From assembly GCA_913057135.1 (NCBI GenBank), contig CAJXNM010000001.1, positions 1 to 64,000 of the forward strand: DNA of 64,000 nt, written 5' to 3'. Below, piece by piece: positions 45,695 through 55,772 of the stretch (positions are counted from its first letter, which is position 1; each line of letters opens with the position of its first letter). The notes under the pieces were generated by a model. It was given only the letters and a program-made list of their open reading frames with translations. It made no database searches and had not been told where the DNA came from. The translations under genes and the position numbers were made by a program. The stretch comes from an uncultured Halieaceae bacterium. GTDB lineage: Bacteria > Pseudomonadota > Gammaproteobacteria > Pseudomonadales > Halieaceae.

Positions 45695-46384
45695 ATGACC
45701 GGCATTATCAACGAACAGCAAAGTACGACACCGGAATTCCCGCCCAAACTTGGCACGATCAACTTCAAGCAGGCGGTTTTTCTCCAGAGCGCCAGTGCGC
45801 TCACCAATGCACCACTTGATACGGGCTCAGAGGTAGCCTTCGCCGGCCGCTCGAACGCTGGGAAGTCCAGTGCCATCAACACGCTGACTGGAAATCGCAA
45901 GTTGGCACGCACATCTAGGACGCCGGGCAGAACACAACTGATCAATTTTTTTGCCCTTTCCGAGCAGCAGCGTCTGGTCGATTTACCGGGTTATGGCTAC
46001 GCCAAAGTGCCACTCAAGATGAAGCGAGAGTGGAATAAGCACATGGAAGCCTATTTGCAACGGCGCCAGAGTTTGCGCGGTCTGGTGTTGTTAATGGATG
46101 TTCGCCATCCGCTGACGGACCAGGATGAGCAAATGGTCCGATGGGCCGCTTCCGCCACTATGCCCGTGCACGTATTGCTGACAAAAGCCGACAAACTCAA
46201 ACGCGGCCCCGCCAAAAACACCTTGCTATCGGTGCGTGCTCGACTACTGGAATTCGGCGATACCACCTCGGTGCAGCTGTTTTCTTCGCTCAAAGGCGAC
46301 GGTCTAAAAGAGCTCGAAACACTATTGCGAGCCTGGTTAACCGATGCGTCCGTGTTTGACGAAGCCGCCGATTCAGACGACTAG
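45695..46384 (+). CDS. engB: GTP-binding protein EngB
   Basis: 229 residues, the YihA/YsxC length with a longer acidic tail (DEAADSDD). The G1 motif is [14 protein letters not shown]3 is [10 protein letters not shown], and G4 is [11 protein letters not shown]. It is an essential GTPase in 50S ribosome assembly. The gene is convergent with polA and overlaps it by four bases, so no terminator separates them. Confidence 0.96.
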   Translation: MTGIINEQQSTTPEFPPKLGTINFKQAVFLQSASALTNAPLDTGSEVAFAGRSNAGKSSAINTLTGNRKLARTSRTPGRTQLINFFALSEQQRLVDLPGYGYAKVPLKMKREWNKHMEAYLQRRQSLRGLVLLMDVRHPLTDQDEQMVRWAASATMPVHVLLTKADKLKRGPAKNTLLSVRARLLEFGDTTSVQLFSSLKGDGLKELETLLRAWLTDASVFDEAADSDD

Positions 46385-49119
46385 TGGGCCTCATCCCAGT
46401 TACTGCCAACGCCAATATCGACCTTTAATGGCACACGCAGCTCTGCCACCTGACCCATCAGCTCTGGTAGTGCATCCACCAGCGTGCTGGTATCTGACTC
46501 GGCCACTTCAAACACCAGCTCGTCGTGGACCTGCATGATCATAAGCGCATCCAGATTGCTGCTCTCTAGCCACTGGTCAACTGCGATCATAGCGCGCTTA
46601 ATAATATCGGCGGCGGTACCTTGCATGGGCGCGTTAATAGCGGTGCGCTCAGCGGCGAGCTGTCGCTGTTTATTACGTGCGTTGATCTCGGGTAAGTGCA
46701 AGCGCCGCCCCAACAAGGTTTCCACGTATCCCTGCTCATGGGCCTGAGATCTGGTGCGGGTCATATAATCGGCCACACCCGGATAACGGGCAAAATAGAG
46801 GTCGATGTAGGCTTGGGCCTCATTGCGACCCAGCCCAAGCTGTCGCGCCAGTCCAAAGGCCGACATGCCGTAAATCAGACCAAAATTAATGGCTTTTGCT
46901 TTGCGTCGCTGATCGGCGGTCACCGCCTCAAGGGCCACGTCAAATACCTCTGCCGCTGTCGCCGCATGCACATCGAGGTCGGCGCTAAAGGCGTGTAGTA
47001 AACCCGCATCCTCAGATAAATGCGCCATGATGCGCAGCTCAATCTGAGAGTAATCCGCCGCGACAATAGCACGCCCTTCGGGTGCACAAAACGCCCGTCG
47101 AATACGTCGGCCCTCATCGGTACGAATCGGGATGTTCTGTAGATTCGGGTCTGAAGATGACAGCCGACCGGTCGCCGTTACCGCTTGATGGTAGGAGGTA
47201 TGTACCCGACCCGTTACCGGATCAATCATGGTAGGCAGCTTGTCCGTGTAGGTTGACTTCAACTTCGAGAGACTGCGGTATTCCATTAGCACCGCGGGTA
47301 GGGGGTAATCGAGAGCTAGCTCGGCCAGGACCTCTTCCGCAGTGGAGGGCGCGCCCTTGGGGGTCTTCTTCAACACCGGCAGCTCAAGTTTGCCAAATAA
47401 AATTTCACCCAACTGTTTGGGAGACCCCAGGTTAAAGGCTTGACCCGCCAGCTCGTGGGCTTGTTGCTCAAGTTGGTCCAAACGCTGGGCGAGCTCGTGG
47501 CTGTGATCGGCTAGCTGCTGACGATTGATAAATGTGCCATTGCGCTCGATGCGCGCTAGCACCGGTACCAGCGGCACCTCCAATTGCTGATAGAGGTCCG
47601 CAAGCGCCGGCTCCGCCTCCAACTTTGGCCATAACTGCTGGTGCAAGCGCAGAGTGATATCCGCATCCTCGGCCGCGTAGGGAGCCGCTTGCTCTAACGC
47701 CACCTGATTAAACGTCAGCTGCTTGGCACCCTTGCCCGCCACGTCCTCAAAACTGATGGCCCGCTGACCCAAATATTTCAGGGCCAGAGAATCCATATCG
47801 TGACGGCTTGCGGTGGAATCCAAGACATAGGACTGCAACATAGAATCGTGCGCAATACCCTTTAACTCAATGCCGCAGCGAGCCAAGACATTGGCATCGT
47901 ATTTCAAGTTCTGACCCAACTTCTTGTGGTCTGTATCTTCCAGAAGCGGCCTTAGGGCTTCGAGTACCTGAGTGCGGTCGAGCTGCTCCGGTGCGCCGGG
48001 ATAATCATGGCACAGGGGCACATAGGCAGCGCGACCCGGCTCAACAGCAAATGACAGGCCAACAATGTCAGCCTGCATGTAATTGAGGCTGGTGGTTTCG
48101 GTATCAAAGGCAAATAAAGGGGCAGCCCTAAGCGCAGTTAGCCACTCGTTAAATTGAGCCCATTGGGTAATTGTGACGACCTCGAGGGGCTGCGCTTGCG
48201 GTGCATGGTCCGGATCATCGATGGCTGTCGACGCGGTTGAGTCGCCATCAGAATGCAGTAGCTCGGCCAGCCATGCTTTGAATTCTAGCTCCGTAAAATA
48301 ATTGATCAGGGCCTCACGATCAGCGGGTCTTGAGGCTAAGTCACCCTCGGCTAATGACAAATCACAATCGAGTTTAATCGTGGCTAATCGGTAAGAGAGC
48401 TCGGCTTCCTGCCGATGTTGCTCGAGTTTGCCCGCCAACGACTTGGCACCTCGAATAGTGAGATCGGCGATTCGATCGAGATTTTGATACAGCGCGTCGA
48501 TACCACCGATGTTCTGTAATAACGCGATGGCGGTTTTTTCTCCAACACCCGGTACCCCCGGGATGTTGTCGACCTTGTCACCCTGCAACGCTAATAAATC
48601 GATAATCAGCTCGGGGGGTATACCAAATTTCTCGATCACCCCCGAGCGATCGAGGGTCGTGTTAGTCATGGTATTGATGAGGGTCACATGCTCATTCACC
48701 AACTGCGCCATGTCTTTGTCACCAGTGGAAATCAACACCGGACGACCCCTGTCGGCAGCCTGACAAGCTAAAGTACCAATGACATCGTCGGCCTCGACCC
48801 CTTCGACACAGATAAGTGGCAGACCCATCGCCTGAATAACGTTATGGATGGGTGCAATTTGCTCACGCAATTCTTGAGGCATGGGGGGCCGATTAGCCTT
48901 GTACTCGGGGTACATGGCATTGCGAAAGGTAGGGCCCTTAGCGTCAAACACAACGACCACTTGATCATCGGGAAAATCCGCCTGTAGCTTGCGTATCATG
49001 CCGATGACACCCTTGGCGGCACCGGTATTCATACCCTTAGAGTTCGTGAGCGCTGGTAGCGCATGGTAGGCACGGAACAGATAGGAGGAACCGTCAACAA
49101 GCACAAGGCGTTGGGTCAT
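46381..49119 (-). CDS. polA: DNA polymerase I
   Basis: 912 residues with all three domains. The 5'-nuclease begins [18 protein letters not shown]. The 3'-5' exonuclease is intact ([13 protein letters not shown]). The polymerase has [12 protein letters not shown] (motif A), [15 protein letters not shown] (motif B) and [11 protein letters not shown] (motif C). It fills gaps in repair and removes RNA primers. Its ATG is only four bases after the SCO gene stop, so it may be co-transcribed with the oxidase-assembly genes. Confidence 0.98.
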   Translation of the reverse strand: MTQRLVLVDGSSYLFRAYHALPALTNSKGMNTGAAKGVIGMIRKLQADFPDDQVVVVFDAKGPTFRNAMYPEYKANRPPMPQELREQIAPIHNVIQAMGLPLICVEGVEADDVIGTLACQAADRGRPVLISTGDKDMAQLVNEHVTLINTMTNTTLDRSGVIEKFGIPPELIIDLLALQGDKVDNIPGVPGVGEKTAIALLQNIGGIDALYQNLDRIADLTIRGAKSLAGKLEQHRQEAELSYRLATIKLDCDLSLAEGDLASRPADREALINYFTELEFKAWLAELLHSDGDSTASTAIDDPDHAPQAQPLEVVTITQWAQFNEWLTALRAAPLFAFDTETTSLNYMQADIVGLSFAVEPGRAAYVPLCHDYPGAPEQLDRTQVLEALRPLLEDTDHKKLGQNLKYDANVLARCGIELKGIAHDSMLQSYVLDSTASRHDMDSLALKYLGQRAISFEDVAGKGAKQLTFNQVALEQAAPYAAEDADITLRLHQQLWPKLEAEPALADLYQQLEVPLVPVLARIERNGTFINRQQLADHSHELAQRLDQLEQQAHELAGQAFNLGSPKQLGEILFGKLELPVLKKTPKGAPSTAEEVLAELALDYPLPAVLMEYRSLSKLKSTYTDKLPTMIDPVTGRVHTSYHQAVTATGRLSSSDPNLQNIPIRTDEGRRIRRAFCAPEGRAIVAADYSQIELRIMAHLSEDAGLLHAFSADLDVHAATAAEVFDVALEAVTADQRRKAKAINFGLIYGMSAFGLARQLGLGRNEAQAYIDLYFARYPGVADYMTRTRSQAHEQGYVETLLGRRLHLPEINARNKQRQLAAERTAINAPMQGTAADIIKRAMIAVDQWLESSNLDALMIMQVHDELVFEVAESDTSTLVDALPELMGQVAELRVPLKVDIGVGSNWDEAH

Positions 49120-49123
49120 GGTA

Positions 49124-49774
49124 TCAGCGCTCCCACAAATAGCGGGCTGAACGGTAGGTCACCTTAAACTTCGCAAGATCGAAGGGCGCACGGAAAAAAC
49201 CGTGGAAATGACCACGGGGATTAATCAAGGCGACATTGGCGCTGTGATCGACCTGATAGCTGCCATCCTCTTCGGTGACTTTGCGAAACGGGGCATTCAA
49301 ACTCTGAGCAAAGCGCAAGATATCGACAAATTCGCCGGTGACACCGACAAAGTCCGGATTGAAATAAGGCACATAGTCCGCAAGAACAGACACCGTATCC
49401 CGGGCCGGATCGACCGTCACCATGACCACTTGGGTATCGGCGGCCTCTGTTGCCTCGAGTTGTGCCTGGACATCGGCTAAAAACGACAAAGTGGTGGGGC
49501 AAATATCGGGGCAGTGGGTAAAGCCGAAAAACACCAACGTCCAATGGTCGGCAAAACGTTCAGGGGTGAACGGCTGCCCCTTGTGGTCGACGAGAGAGAA
49601 CGGCCCTAAATCCCGGGGCGTTTCAAACAGAAATAAACCATTAGCGCGCATATCTGATGGCGACATGACCCGGGGTTGCTGAATGCGATTAACGAAACTG
49701 CCCAGGACCACGGTGATGAATAGCAGTACAACAGCAACCGTGATTCCGATACGACGGTTCAGTGAGAGACTCAC
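49124..49774 (-). CDS. SCO1/SenC copper chaperone
   Basis: About 216 residues from GTG 49774. The GTG overlaps the cyoE stop (GTGA) and has GGAGG six bases upstream; the longer frame is unlikely. A single N-terminal membrane helix is followed by a periplasmic thioredoxin fold. The copper-binding CX3C is CPDIC in FGFTHCPDICPTT, with the conserved His in YQVDHSANVALI. It delivers copper to the CuA site of CoxB. polA begins four bases downstream. Confidence 0.93.
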   Translation of the reverse strand: MSLSLNRRIGITVAVVLLFITVVLGSFVNRIQQPRVMSPSDMRANGLFLFETPRDLGPFSLVDHKGQPFTPERFADHWTLVFFGFTHCPDICPTTLSFLADVQAQLEATEAADTQVVMVTVDPARDTVSVLADYVPYFNPDFVGVTGEFVDILRFAQSLNAPFRKVTEEDGSYQVDHSANVALINPRGHFHGFFRAPFDLAKFKVTYRSARYLWER

Positions 49775-50667
49775 AGAATACCTCCAAAAAACCAATGATC
49801 GACCAGCATGGCGATGAACAGCAAAAGCAAATAGGTGATGGAGTACTTAAAGGTCTCCATGGGTGCCTTTGCATTGCGGCCGCGAAGAATTTCAATAGAC
49901 CAGTATAAAAACACGGCACCCAATACCAGAGCCGCTGCCAAATAAAACCAGCCGCTCAAGCCGGTTGCGAAAGGCAGTAGAGTAATGAGCACCATAATGA
50001 TGGTGTACAACAAGATGTGCAGGGCCGTGAACTTAACACCGTGGGTAACCGGAAGCATGGGCACGCCCACCGCGGCATACTCCTCTTTCCGGTGAATAGC
50101 CAAGGCCCAGAAGTGGGGGGGTGTCCAAGCAAAGATGATGAGCACCAATAGGAGTGCATGGCCGTGGACTTCTCCCGTGACAGCGGTCCATCCGAGGAGC
50201 GGGGGCGCGGCACCGGCAAGACCACCGATGACAATATTCTGTGGCGTGGCGCGCTTCAGAAACATGGTGTAAATGAAGGCATAGCCTATCAGGCTGGCAA
50301 CGGTCAGCACCGCCGTGAGTGTGTTCACCCACAGTACTAGTGTGATAACCCCCAACACCGACAGCAACAACGCAAATCCAGCCGCCTGGCCTTGGCTTAA
50401 TCGACCGGTGGCAACGGGTCGCCCCTTGGTTCGAGCCATTTGCTGATCGATGCGTTCATCCACAATGTGATTGATGGCGGCGGCGGCACCGGCACACAAA
50501 GCAATGCCCAGATTACCCAAGACCAGAGGTTGCCAGGGCACAAACCCAGGCACCGCCATGCACATACCGATAAGCGCTGTCAGAATCATCAGAGCCACTA
50601 CCCGTGGCTTGGTGAGCTCCAGATAGTCATTCCAACGGGCGGTTGCTGAGGCCGACAAAGGAGTCAT
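49771..50667 (-). CDS. cyoE: Protohaem IX farnesyltransferase
   Basis: 298 residues, about nine membrane helices of the UbiA superfamily. CyoE/CtaB converts protohaem to haem O. The two Asp-rich regions are NHIVDERIDQQMARTKGRP and the later segment around TPPHFWALAIHRKEEY. Family start YLELTKPRVV is present. It overlaps the SCO-like gene upstream (ATGA) and the SCO gene downstream (GTGA). The usual neighbour cox15 is absent. Confidence 0.96.
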   Translation of the reverse strand: MTPLSASATARWNDYLELTKPRVVALMILTALIGMCMAVPGFVPWQPLVLGNLGIALCAGAAAAINHIVDERIDQQMARTKGRPVATGRLSQGQAAGFALLLSVLGVITLVLWVNTLTAVLTVASLIGYAFIYTMFLKRATPQNIVIGGLAGAAPPLLGWTAVTGEVHGHALLLVLIIFAWTPPHFWALAIHRKEEYAAVGVPMLPVTHGVKFTALHILLYTIIMVLITLLPFATGLSGWFYLAAALVLGAVFLYWSIEILRGRNAKAPMETFKYSITYLLLLFIAMLVDHWFFGGIL

Positions 50668-51344
50668 TGCAACTCTCCAGAGTTTTTCAGTAGGAACTTC
50701 AAGTCAGCAATGACCTTTTTATAATCCAAGGCATCTGGGTAGCGCATCATGACCCAGCCCGCGGGATCAACGAGGTACCACTGCTCGGGGCTGTCAGCCA
50801 AGGTCGGAAACAGGGTCGAAAAGTTGTCGGGCTCAGTGGCCAGAGCAACGAGACCGACATGTCCTTCAGCCAGATACGTGGCGAGTGCACCGGGGGCAAC
50901 ATCGGTAGGCCAACCGGTTGGCCGAGGCATCAATGGCACGATACGGGCTTCGCCTATAGGCGTATCGCCAATATAGACGCGCCGAACTTTATTGAACTCT
51001 TTGCCCAGTGCTATGTGGATCTGTCGCGTCACATAAAGACGGGCCTCACAGGCACCATCGCAGGTGGCGCCTCGATTGGCGACCACCATGGTCCAGCGGG
51101 GCTCCAGATCACGCCATTGGAAGGCTGCGCCGACATCATCCTTAAAGGTATAAGGTTGAATCTGCCGTGGCGGTTGAATGAGTGTGCCGTGATTGGCTGT
51201 ACCTATGGCACCGATGAGATCGAGATCCCCCTCAATCACAAAGTACCAAAGCCACGAGGCCGCCAGAATCATCGTTAGCGGTAAGCCGGCAATCAGGCCC
51301 AGAATCATGCGGTTATTGCGATCGTTGCGGGTCGCGCTGGTCAT
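50664..51344 (-). CDS. SCO-like membrane protein of the cox cluster
   Basis: 226 residues: one membrane helix (about 13-38) and a periplasmic domain. GATCDGACEARLY contains CX3C (Cys95, Cys99), the spacing used by SCO copper chaperones, and the flanking pattern (WTMVVANRG before it, VRRVYIGD after it) follows the SCO/peroxiredoxin-like fold. It corresponds by position to the uncharacterised gene between SURF1 and cox15 in Pseudomonas (PA0111-like, from memory). A second copper or redox chaperone is the likely role. It overlaps cyoE by four bases. Confidence 0.7.
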   Translation of the reverse strand: MTSATRNDRNNRMILGLIAGLPLTMILAASWLWYFVIEGDLDLIGAIGTANHGTLIQPPRQIQPYTFKDDVGAAFQWRDLEPRWTMVVANRGATCDGACEARLYVTRQIHIALGKEFNKVRRVYIGDTPIGEARIVPLMPRPTGWPTDVAPGALATYLAEGHVGLVALATEPDNFSTLFPTLADSPEQWYLVDPAGWVMMRYPDALDYKKVIADLKFLLKNSGELQ

Positions 51345-51357
51345 CTCTTTCTCTACG

Positions 51358-52152
51358 TCACGGAGCAGTTGATCTGCGGCGCACTAGGGACCACAGATTG
51401 GAACTGCCAAAAATAAAGGCAAGTAGCAAAACGGCGCACATGGTAAACCATTGCACCGCATAGCCGGTGTGTTTGGCGGGACTTTGGTTAACAACGGGCC
51501 AATCGGCTTGTAGTGCCAGGGGATCATTACCCTTGATGCGGATTTCAACCGGTAGCAGTTGGCGGCGGCTATCGAATAGCGCATCGGCATCGATCATGTC
51601 AGTTTGTAAGCGCTGGACAACCGAGGGCAGCGAAGTTACTGGCGCCGGGTCCACGAGCATATAAGGTGCCGAACTCGGAAGATAAACCCGCCCAGACACC
51701 TGCCTTGAGCCATCGCGTAATCGAGGCTGAGGCAATGTTCGACGGGCCGGATCACCCGCCATCCAGCCCAAATTCACCGGCACCCAAAGGGTATTGGTTT
51801 CGACAAAGACTACGACATCGTAACCAAATTGCCCGTTGCGGGTTTGATTATCGATAAGCACATAACGGTCGGGATCAATGCGTCCATCAACGAATATCGA
51901 TCGATCGGCAATCAGTTCAAACCAGCGCTCCCTAGGGGTGGTATTCAATAAATCCTGCAGTTCTTGCGCTGAAAGTGGCGGCAACCCGGCGCGCTCCTGG
52001 TAGCGCTGGGCCAAAAGTCGTTTCTCATCGGCACGCTCGAGTTGCCAAAAACCTAAACTGAGCAGCAGGGGAATCAGCGTCAATGTCAGCAACGTTAGCC
52101 GCCACTCGAAGCTAAACCGCAATGGGCCCAAGTTCGCGTTAAACTGTGCCAC
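51358..52152 (-). CDS. SURF1-family oxidase assembly protein
   Basis: 264 residues starting with GTG 52152. Two membrane helices (about 18-36 and 233-252) flank a periplasmic domain, the classic SURF1/SHY1 layout. LGFWQLERADEKR and VNLGWMAGDPARR are family motifs; HTGYAVQWFTM leads into the second helix. It helps insert haem A into CoxA. It lies between the divergent DUF2909 gene and the SCO-like gene, 13 bases before the latter. Confidence 0.93.
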   Translation of the reverse strand: MAQFNANLGPLRFSFEWRLTLLTLTLIPLLLSLGFWQLERADEKRLLAQRYQERAGLPPLSAQELQDLLNTTPRERWFELIADRSIFVDGRIDPDRYVLIDNQTRNGQFGYDVVVFVETNTLWVPVNLGWMAGDPARRTLPQPRLRDGSRQVSGRVYLPSSAPYMLVDPAPVTSLPSVVQRLQTDMIDADALFDSRRQLLPVEIRIKGNDPLALQADWPVVNQSPAKHTGYAVQWFTMCAVLLLAFIFGSSNLWSLVRRRSTAP

Positions 52153-52231
52153 TCATGCACCCCACATGCTTGAGCGGATGAGCCGCGTTTGCATGGCCAC
52201 CGCGACGGTACGTCGCTCTAAAGAGATCACT

Positions 52232-52483
52232 ATGGTTCTTAAGGTATTGATTGTTCTATTCATGATCGCACTCGTCGCAAGCCTGGGATCTGGGCTTTAC
52301 TTTCTCATGATGGATCAAGGTAACCTGCAGAAAAAGCGCCTGTTCACATCCTTGGGTGTTCGTCTGGGTTTAGCGTCCGGATTACTACTTGTTATTGTGT
52401 ACGGTGTTGCCACGGGGCAGCTGGGCCATCGCAACCCCTGGGATGGGGGTCCAAGAGGCGCCGTCGAAACATCCAATCCGTAA
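52232..52483 (+). CDS. DUF2909 twin-transmembrane protein
   Basis: About 83 residues from ATG 52232, which begins MVLKVLIVLFMIALVASLGSG; the longer frame adds 22 unlikely residues. Two hydrophobic helices are linked by a short basic loop (QGNLQKKRLFTSLGVRLG), the DUF2909 pattern. Such small proteins occur in oxidase clusters of gammaproteobacteria and may help assemble the complex. It is the only gene of the cluster on the plus strand. Confidence 0.85.
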   Translation: MVLKVLIVLFMIALVASLGSGLYFLMMDQGNLQKKRLFTSLGVRLGLASGLLLVIVYGVATGQLGHRNPWDGGPRGAVETSNP

Positions 52484-52534
52484 CACGCACTTAACGTTAG
52501 GGTTTCAGGCTAAAGGGTAGAAGCCCATAACAAA

Positions 52535-52554
52535 ACGGGCGCCTGAGCGCCCGT
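52535..52554 (-). terminator. Terminator after coxC
   Basis: ACGGGCGC at 52535-52542 and GCGCCCGT at 52547-52554 form a perfect eight-pair stem with a CTGA loop, 20 bases after the coxC stop. On the minus strand it is followed by TTTTGTTAT, so it fits a factor-independent terminator for coxB-coxA-ctaG-coxC. It may also end the convergent DUF2909 transcript. Confidence 0.8.
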
Positions 52555-52573
52555 CTGTTCAACGCAAACGCGA

Positions 52574-53554
52574 TTACAGAATGTAAACGAACAGGAACAG
52601 GAACACCCAGACCACGTCGACGAAGTGCCAGTACCAGCTTGACGCTTCAAACCCAAAGTGATCTGACGCGGTGAAATGCTTGTTCTTCACCGAGCGAATC
52701 AATTGGATAAGTAACATGGTCATACCCATGGCCACGTGGAAACCGTGGAAGCCTGTCAACATAAAGAAGGTTGAGCCATAGATTCCTGAATTCAGTGTCA
52801 GGCCGAAGTGAGCATAGGCCTCGTAGTACTCCGCCGCTTGCAAGAACAGGAAGAAAATACCCAAGCCCACAGTGATGCCGAGCCACAGGTTGAATTTACC
52901 GCGCTGATCTTTCAGTAGCGCCGTGTGTGCAACGTGCACCGTGAACGAAGAAGATAACAGCACCAGGGTATTCCACATGGGCAGCCACTGGTACCAATGA
53001 TGCGCATCGGCGAAGGCCATGCTGCGCTCAGACGTACCGAAAATCCCGTTATTCGCAATCGCCTGAGCATCGACGCCACCCACTGCTTCCTGGGGTGTCG
53101 TCACCGGTGGCCATGCAAACTCGAAGCCGGGCCAGAGCAGACCATTCATGCGGCCGCCTTCCCCTTCACCCGCCAGCCAAGGTCCAGCAAGCTGACGCAC
53201 GTAAAACAGTGCACCGAAAAATGCGGCAAAGAACATGACTTCCGAGAAGATGAACCAGAACATACCCAACACGTAGCTGTGGTTGAGCTGTGCACTGTTA
53301 AGACCCTGTAAATTTTCTTTAATCGTGATTCTGAACCAGCTGGCCAAGGTAAAAGCAAAAAACGCAAGACCAATGTACAGAACCCACTTGGAGTTAGTGC
53401 TGGCTTCAGGATCGCCAAAGGTCATGTCGTTAAGTAAAAGGCCGGCGCCAAATACTGTCATTACTAAACCGATGGTAGCGCGTACCGCGAGGCTCGAGCT
53501 CTCTGGAACGTAATATTTCTCGTGGCCCGCAGCGGCGGTCTGGGTGGAAGCCAT
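52574..53554 (-). CDS. coxC: Cytochrome c oxidase subunit III
   Basis: 326 residues with seven membrane helices of the CoxC family. Characteristic parts are FIFSEVMFFAAFFGALFY, the later GSTFFMLTGFHGFHVAMGM and a C-terminal WYWHFVDVVWVFLFLFVYIL in pieces. An insertion of about 60 residues (REGEG..AFAD, roughly 125-180) lengthens it beyond the usual 265. It stabilises the catalytic core and proton entry. GGAGAG lies nine bases before the ATG. Confidence 0.96.
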   Translation of the reverse strand: MASTQTAAAGHEKYYVPESSSLAVRATIGLVMTVFGAGLLLNDMTFGDPEASTNSKWVLYIGLAFFAFTLASWFRITIKENLQGLNSAQLNHSYVLGMFWFIFSEVMFFAAFFGALFYVRQLAGPWLAGEGEGGRMNGLLWPGFEFAWPPVTTPQEAVGGVDAQAIANNGIFGTSERSMAFADAHHWYQWLPMWNTLVLLSSSFTVHVAHTALLKDQRGKFNLWLGITVGLGIFFLFLQAAEYYEAYAHFGLTLNSGIYGSTFFMLTGFHGFHVAMGMTMLLIQLIRSVKNKHFTASDHFGFEASSWYWHFVDVVWVFLFLFVYIL

Positions 53555-53597
53555 GTCGTACTCTCCGTATCGTAAACCCCGGCTTTAGGGCCGGGTG

Positions 53598-54158
53598 TTA
53601 TCGGGTAGCGAGCGTATTCGCTGCCCGGTCTGTTACATCAAAAATCGTATAGGACAGGGTGATTGTCCTGATATCAGCCGGGAGATCCCGGTCGACAATA
53701 AATTGCAAAGGCATCTCGGCACTGGCATTGCCATCGAGGGGCTGCTGGTTAAAGCAAAAGCACTCGGTTTTGTGAAAATAGGCGGCTGCTCTCGAGGGTG
53801 AAATGCTCGGTATAGCCTGTGCCACCATTGGGTCAGGGGTCGGGTTCTGTGCAAAAAATACCGTATCGTTTGCAGCGCCCGGATGCACCGTCATCATGGT
53901 GCTGCCTGGACGAAACACCCAGGGCATACCCTCGTTGTTGGTGGCGACAAACTGAATTCGAATATCGCGGCTTTCGTCGATAGCACTGCTCACGGGGGTA
54001 TAAGCCGCCCCTGCTGTTTTACCGTTTATGCCCAGGACGTCACACAGAACGTTGTACAAGGGCACCATGACGACAAAGACAAACGCAAACATCGCCACCG
54101 CAACCGTCACCAATTTGATGACGGTATCGATGGCGGGGTTTTGCGTTATCCGAAACAC
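53598..54158 (-). CDS. ctaG: Copper chaperone CtaG (Cox11)
   Basis: 186 residues starting with GTG 54158. One N-terminal membrane helix (VTVAVAMFAFVFVVMVPLYNVLC) precedes an immunoglobulin-like periplasmic domain with the copper-binding Cys pair in ECFCFNQQPL. It delivers copper to CuB of subunit I. It lies 18 bases after coxA and 43 before coxC, the usual order. Confidence 0.95.
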   Translation of the reverse strand: MFRITQNPAIDTVIKLVTVAVAMFAFVFVVMVPLYNVLCDVLGINGKTAGAAYTPVSSAIDESRDIRIQFVATNNEGMPWVFRPGSTMMTVHPGAANDTVFFAQNPTPDPMVAQAIPSISPSRAAAYFHKTECFCFNQQPLDGNASAEMPLQFIVDRDLPADIRTITLSYTIFDVTDRAANTLATR

Positions 54159-54176
54159 GCTATCAACAAACCTTAA

Positions 54177-55757
54177 TTAACCGTGCGCTGGCGTCGGGTC
54201 GATCGCCGGTGGTACTTCAAAGGTGTGGTAAGGGGCAGGGGTTGCCACAGTCCACTCAAGTCCTTCAGCACCATCCCAAACGCGGTCGTCAGTGACGCGC
54301 TTACCGGACACGATGGTCGCAATCACGTTGTACAAGAACAGGATTTGCGATGCGCCGTAAATGAACGCACCAATAGACGACATCATATTGAAGTCAGCGA
54401 ACTGAAGCGCGTAATCGGGAATACGTCGAGGCATGCCCGCCAAGCCGACGAAATGCTGTGGGAAGAAGGTGATGTTGAAGCCGATGAAGGACACCCAGAA
54501 ATGGATCTTGCCCATATTCTCGTTGTACATGCGACCGGACCACTTGGGCAACCAGTAGTAAACCGCCGCCGTCATAGAGAACACAGCACCGGCCACCATG
54601 ACGTAGTGGAAGTGGGCGACAACAAAGTAGGTATCGTGATACTGGAAGTCGGCTGGCGCAATCGACAGCATGAGGCCCGTGAAACCACCGATGGTAAATA
54701 GCACCAAGAAGCCAATGCAGAACAGCATGGGCGTTTCAAAGGACAGTGCGCCACGCCACATGGTGCTGATCCAGTTAAATACTTTCACCCCAGTGGGCAC
54801 CGCGATAAGCATGGTGGCGTACATGAAGAACAGCTCACCGGCAACTGGCATACCTACCGTGTACATGTGGTGCGCCCACACAATAAACGACAGGAACGCA
54901 ATAGCCGCTGTGGCGTAAACCATCGATGCATAACCGAACAGAGGCTTGCGCGAGAACGCGGGGATGATCTGAGACACCACACCAAAGGCGGGCAGAATGA
55001 TGATGTATACCTCGGGATGACCGAAGAACCAGAAGATATGCTGGAACAACACCGGGTCACCGCCACCGGCCGCGGAAAAGAAGCTGGTACCGAAGTGGAT
55101 GTCCATGAGCATCATGGTGACCGCACCCGCAAGCACGGGCATAACCGCTACCAGTAGGAATGCGGTGATTAGCCATGTCCACACAAAGAGGGGCATCTTC
55201 ATGTAGGTCATGCCGGGGGCACGCATATTCATAACGGTGGCAATAATATTGATCGACCCCATGATCGATGACACACCCAAGATATGGATGGCAAAAATGA
55301 AGAAGGTCACCGAGGGCGCCGCGTAAGTGGTCGACAGAGGCGCGTAGAAGGTCCACCCGAATGCCGGTGCACCACCTTCCATGAACAAGGTAGACGCCAA
55401 CATCAAGAAGCCGGGGGGCAGAATCCAGAAGCTCCAGTTGTTCATGCGAGGCAGCGCCATATCCGGCGCTCCGATCATCATGGGAATCATCCAGTTAGCA
55501 AGGCCAACAAAGGACGGCATGATCGCCCCGAACACCATGACCAAGCCGTGCAAGGTAGTCATCTGGTTGAAGAAACCAGGCTCCACGAGCTGCATGCCGG
55601 GCTGAAATAGCTCGGCGCGAATGATCATGGCGAAAGCGCCACCTAAAATGAACATGGCAAAGGAGAACCACAAATACATGGTTCCAATGTCTTTATGGTT
55701 GGTGGTAAACAACCAACGTGAAAGGCCCTTGGCAGGACCGTGATGATGATCACCCAT
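54177..55757 (-). CDS. coxA: Cytochrome c oxidase subunit I
   Basis: 526 residues from ATG 55757, which has GGGAG eight bases upstream; a TTG at 55772 opens the frame five codons earlier but is less likely. Twelve membrane helices carry the haem and CuB ligands: MTTLHGLVMVFGA (low-spin haem His), FWFFGHPEVYIIILP with the cross-linked His-Tyr, WAHHMYTVG (CuB His pair) and VVAHFHYVMVAGAVF. It is an A1-type haem-copper oxidase core. Confidence 0.98.
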   Translation of the reverse strand: MGDHHHGPAKGLSRWLFTTNHKDIGTMYLWFSFAMFILGGAFAMIIRAELFQPGMQLVEPGFFNQMTTLHGLVMVFGAIMPSFVGLANWMIPMMIGAPDMALPRMNNWSFWILPPGFLMLASTLFMEGGAPAFGWTFYAPLSTTYAAPSVTFFIFAIHILGVSSIMGSINIIATVMNMRAPGMTYMKMPLFVWTWLITAFLLVAVMPVLAGAVTMMLMDIHFGTSFFSAAGGGDPVLFQHIFWFFGHPEVYIIILPAFGVVSQIIPAFSRKPLFGYASMVYATAAIAFLSFIVWAHHMYTVGMPVAGELFFMYATMLIAVPTGVKVFNWISTMWRGALSFETPMLFCIGFLVLFTIGGFTGLMLSIAPADFQYHDTYFVVAHFHYVMVAGAVFSMTAAVYYWLPKWSGRMYNENMGKIHFWVSFIGFNITFFPQHFVGLAGMPRRIPDYALQFADFNMMSSIGAFIYGASQILFLYNVIATIVSGKRVTDDRVWDGAEGLEWTVATPAPYHTFEVPPAIDPTPAHG

Positions 55758-55772
55758 CGTTATGTCTCCCAA

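Noticed and set aside
54183-54701. 172-residue frame antisense to coxA
   Set aside because: It mirrors coxA codon structure and is fully inside a certain gene.
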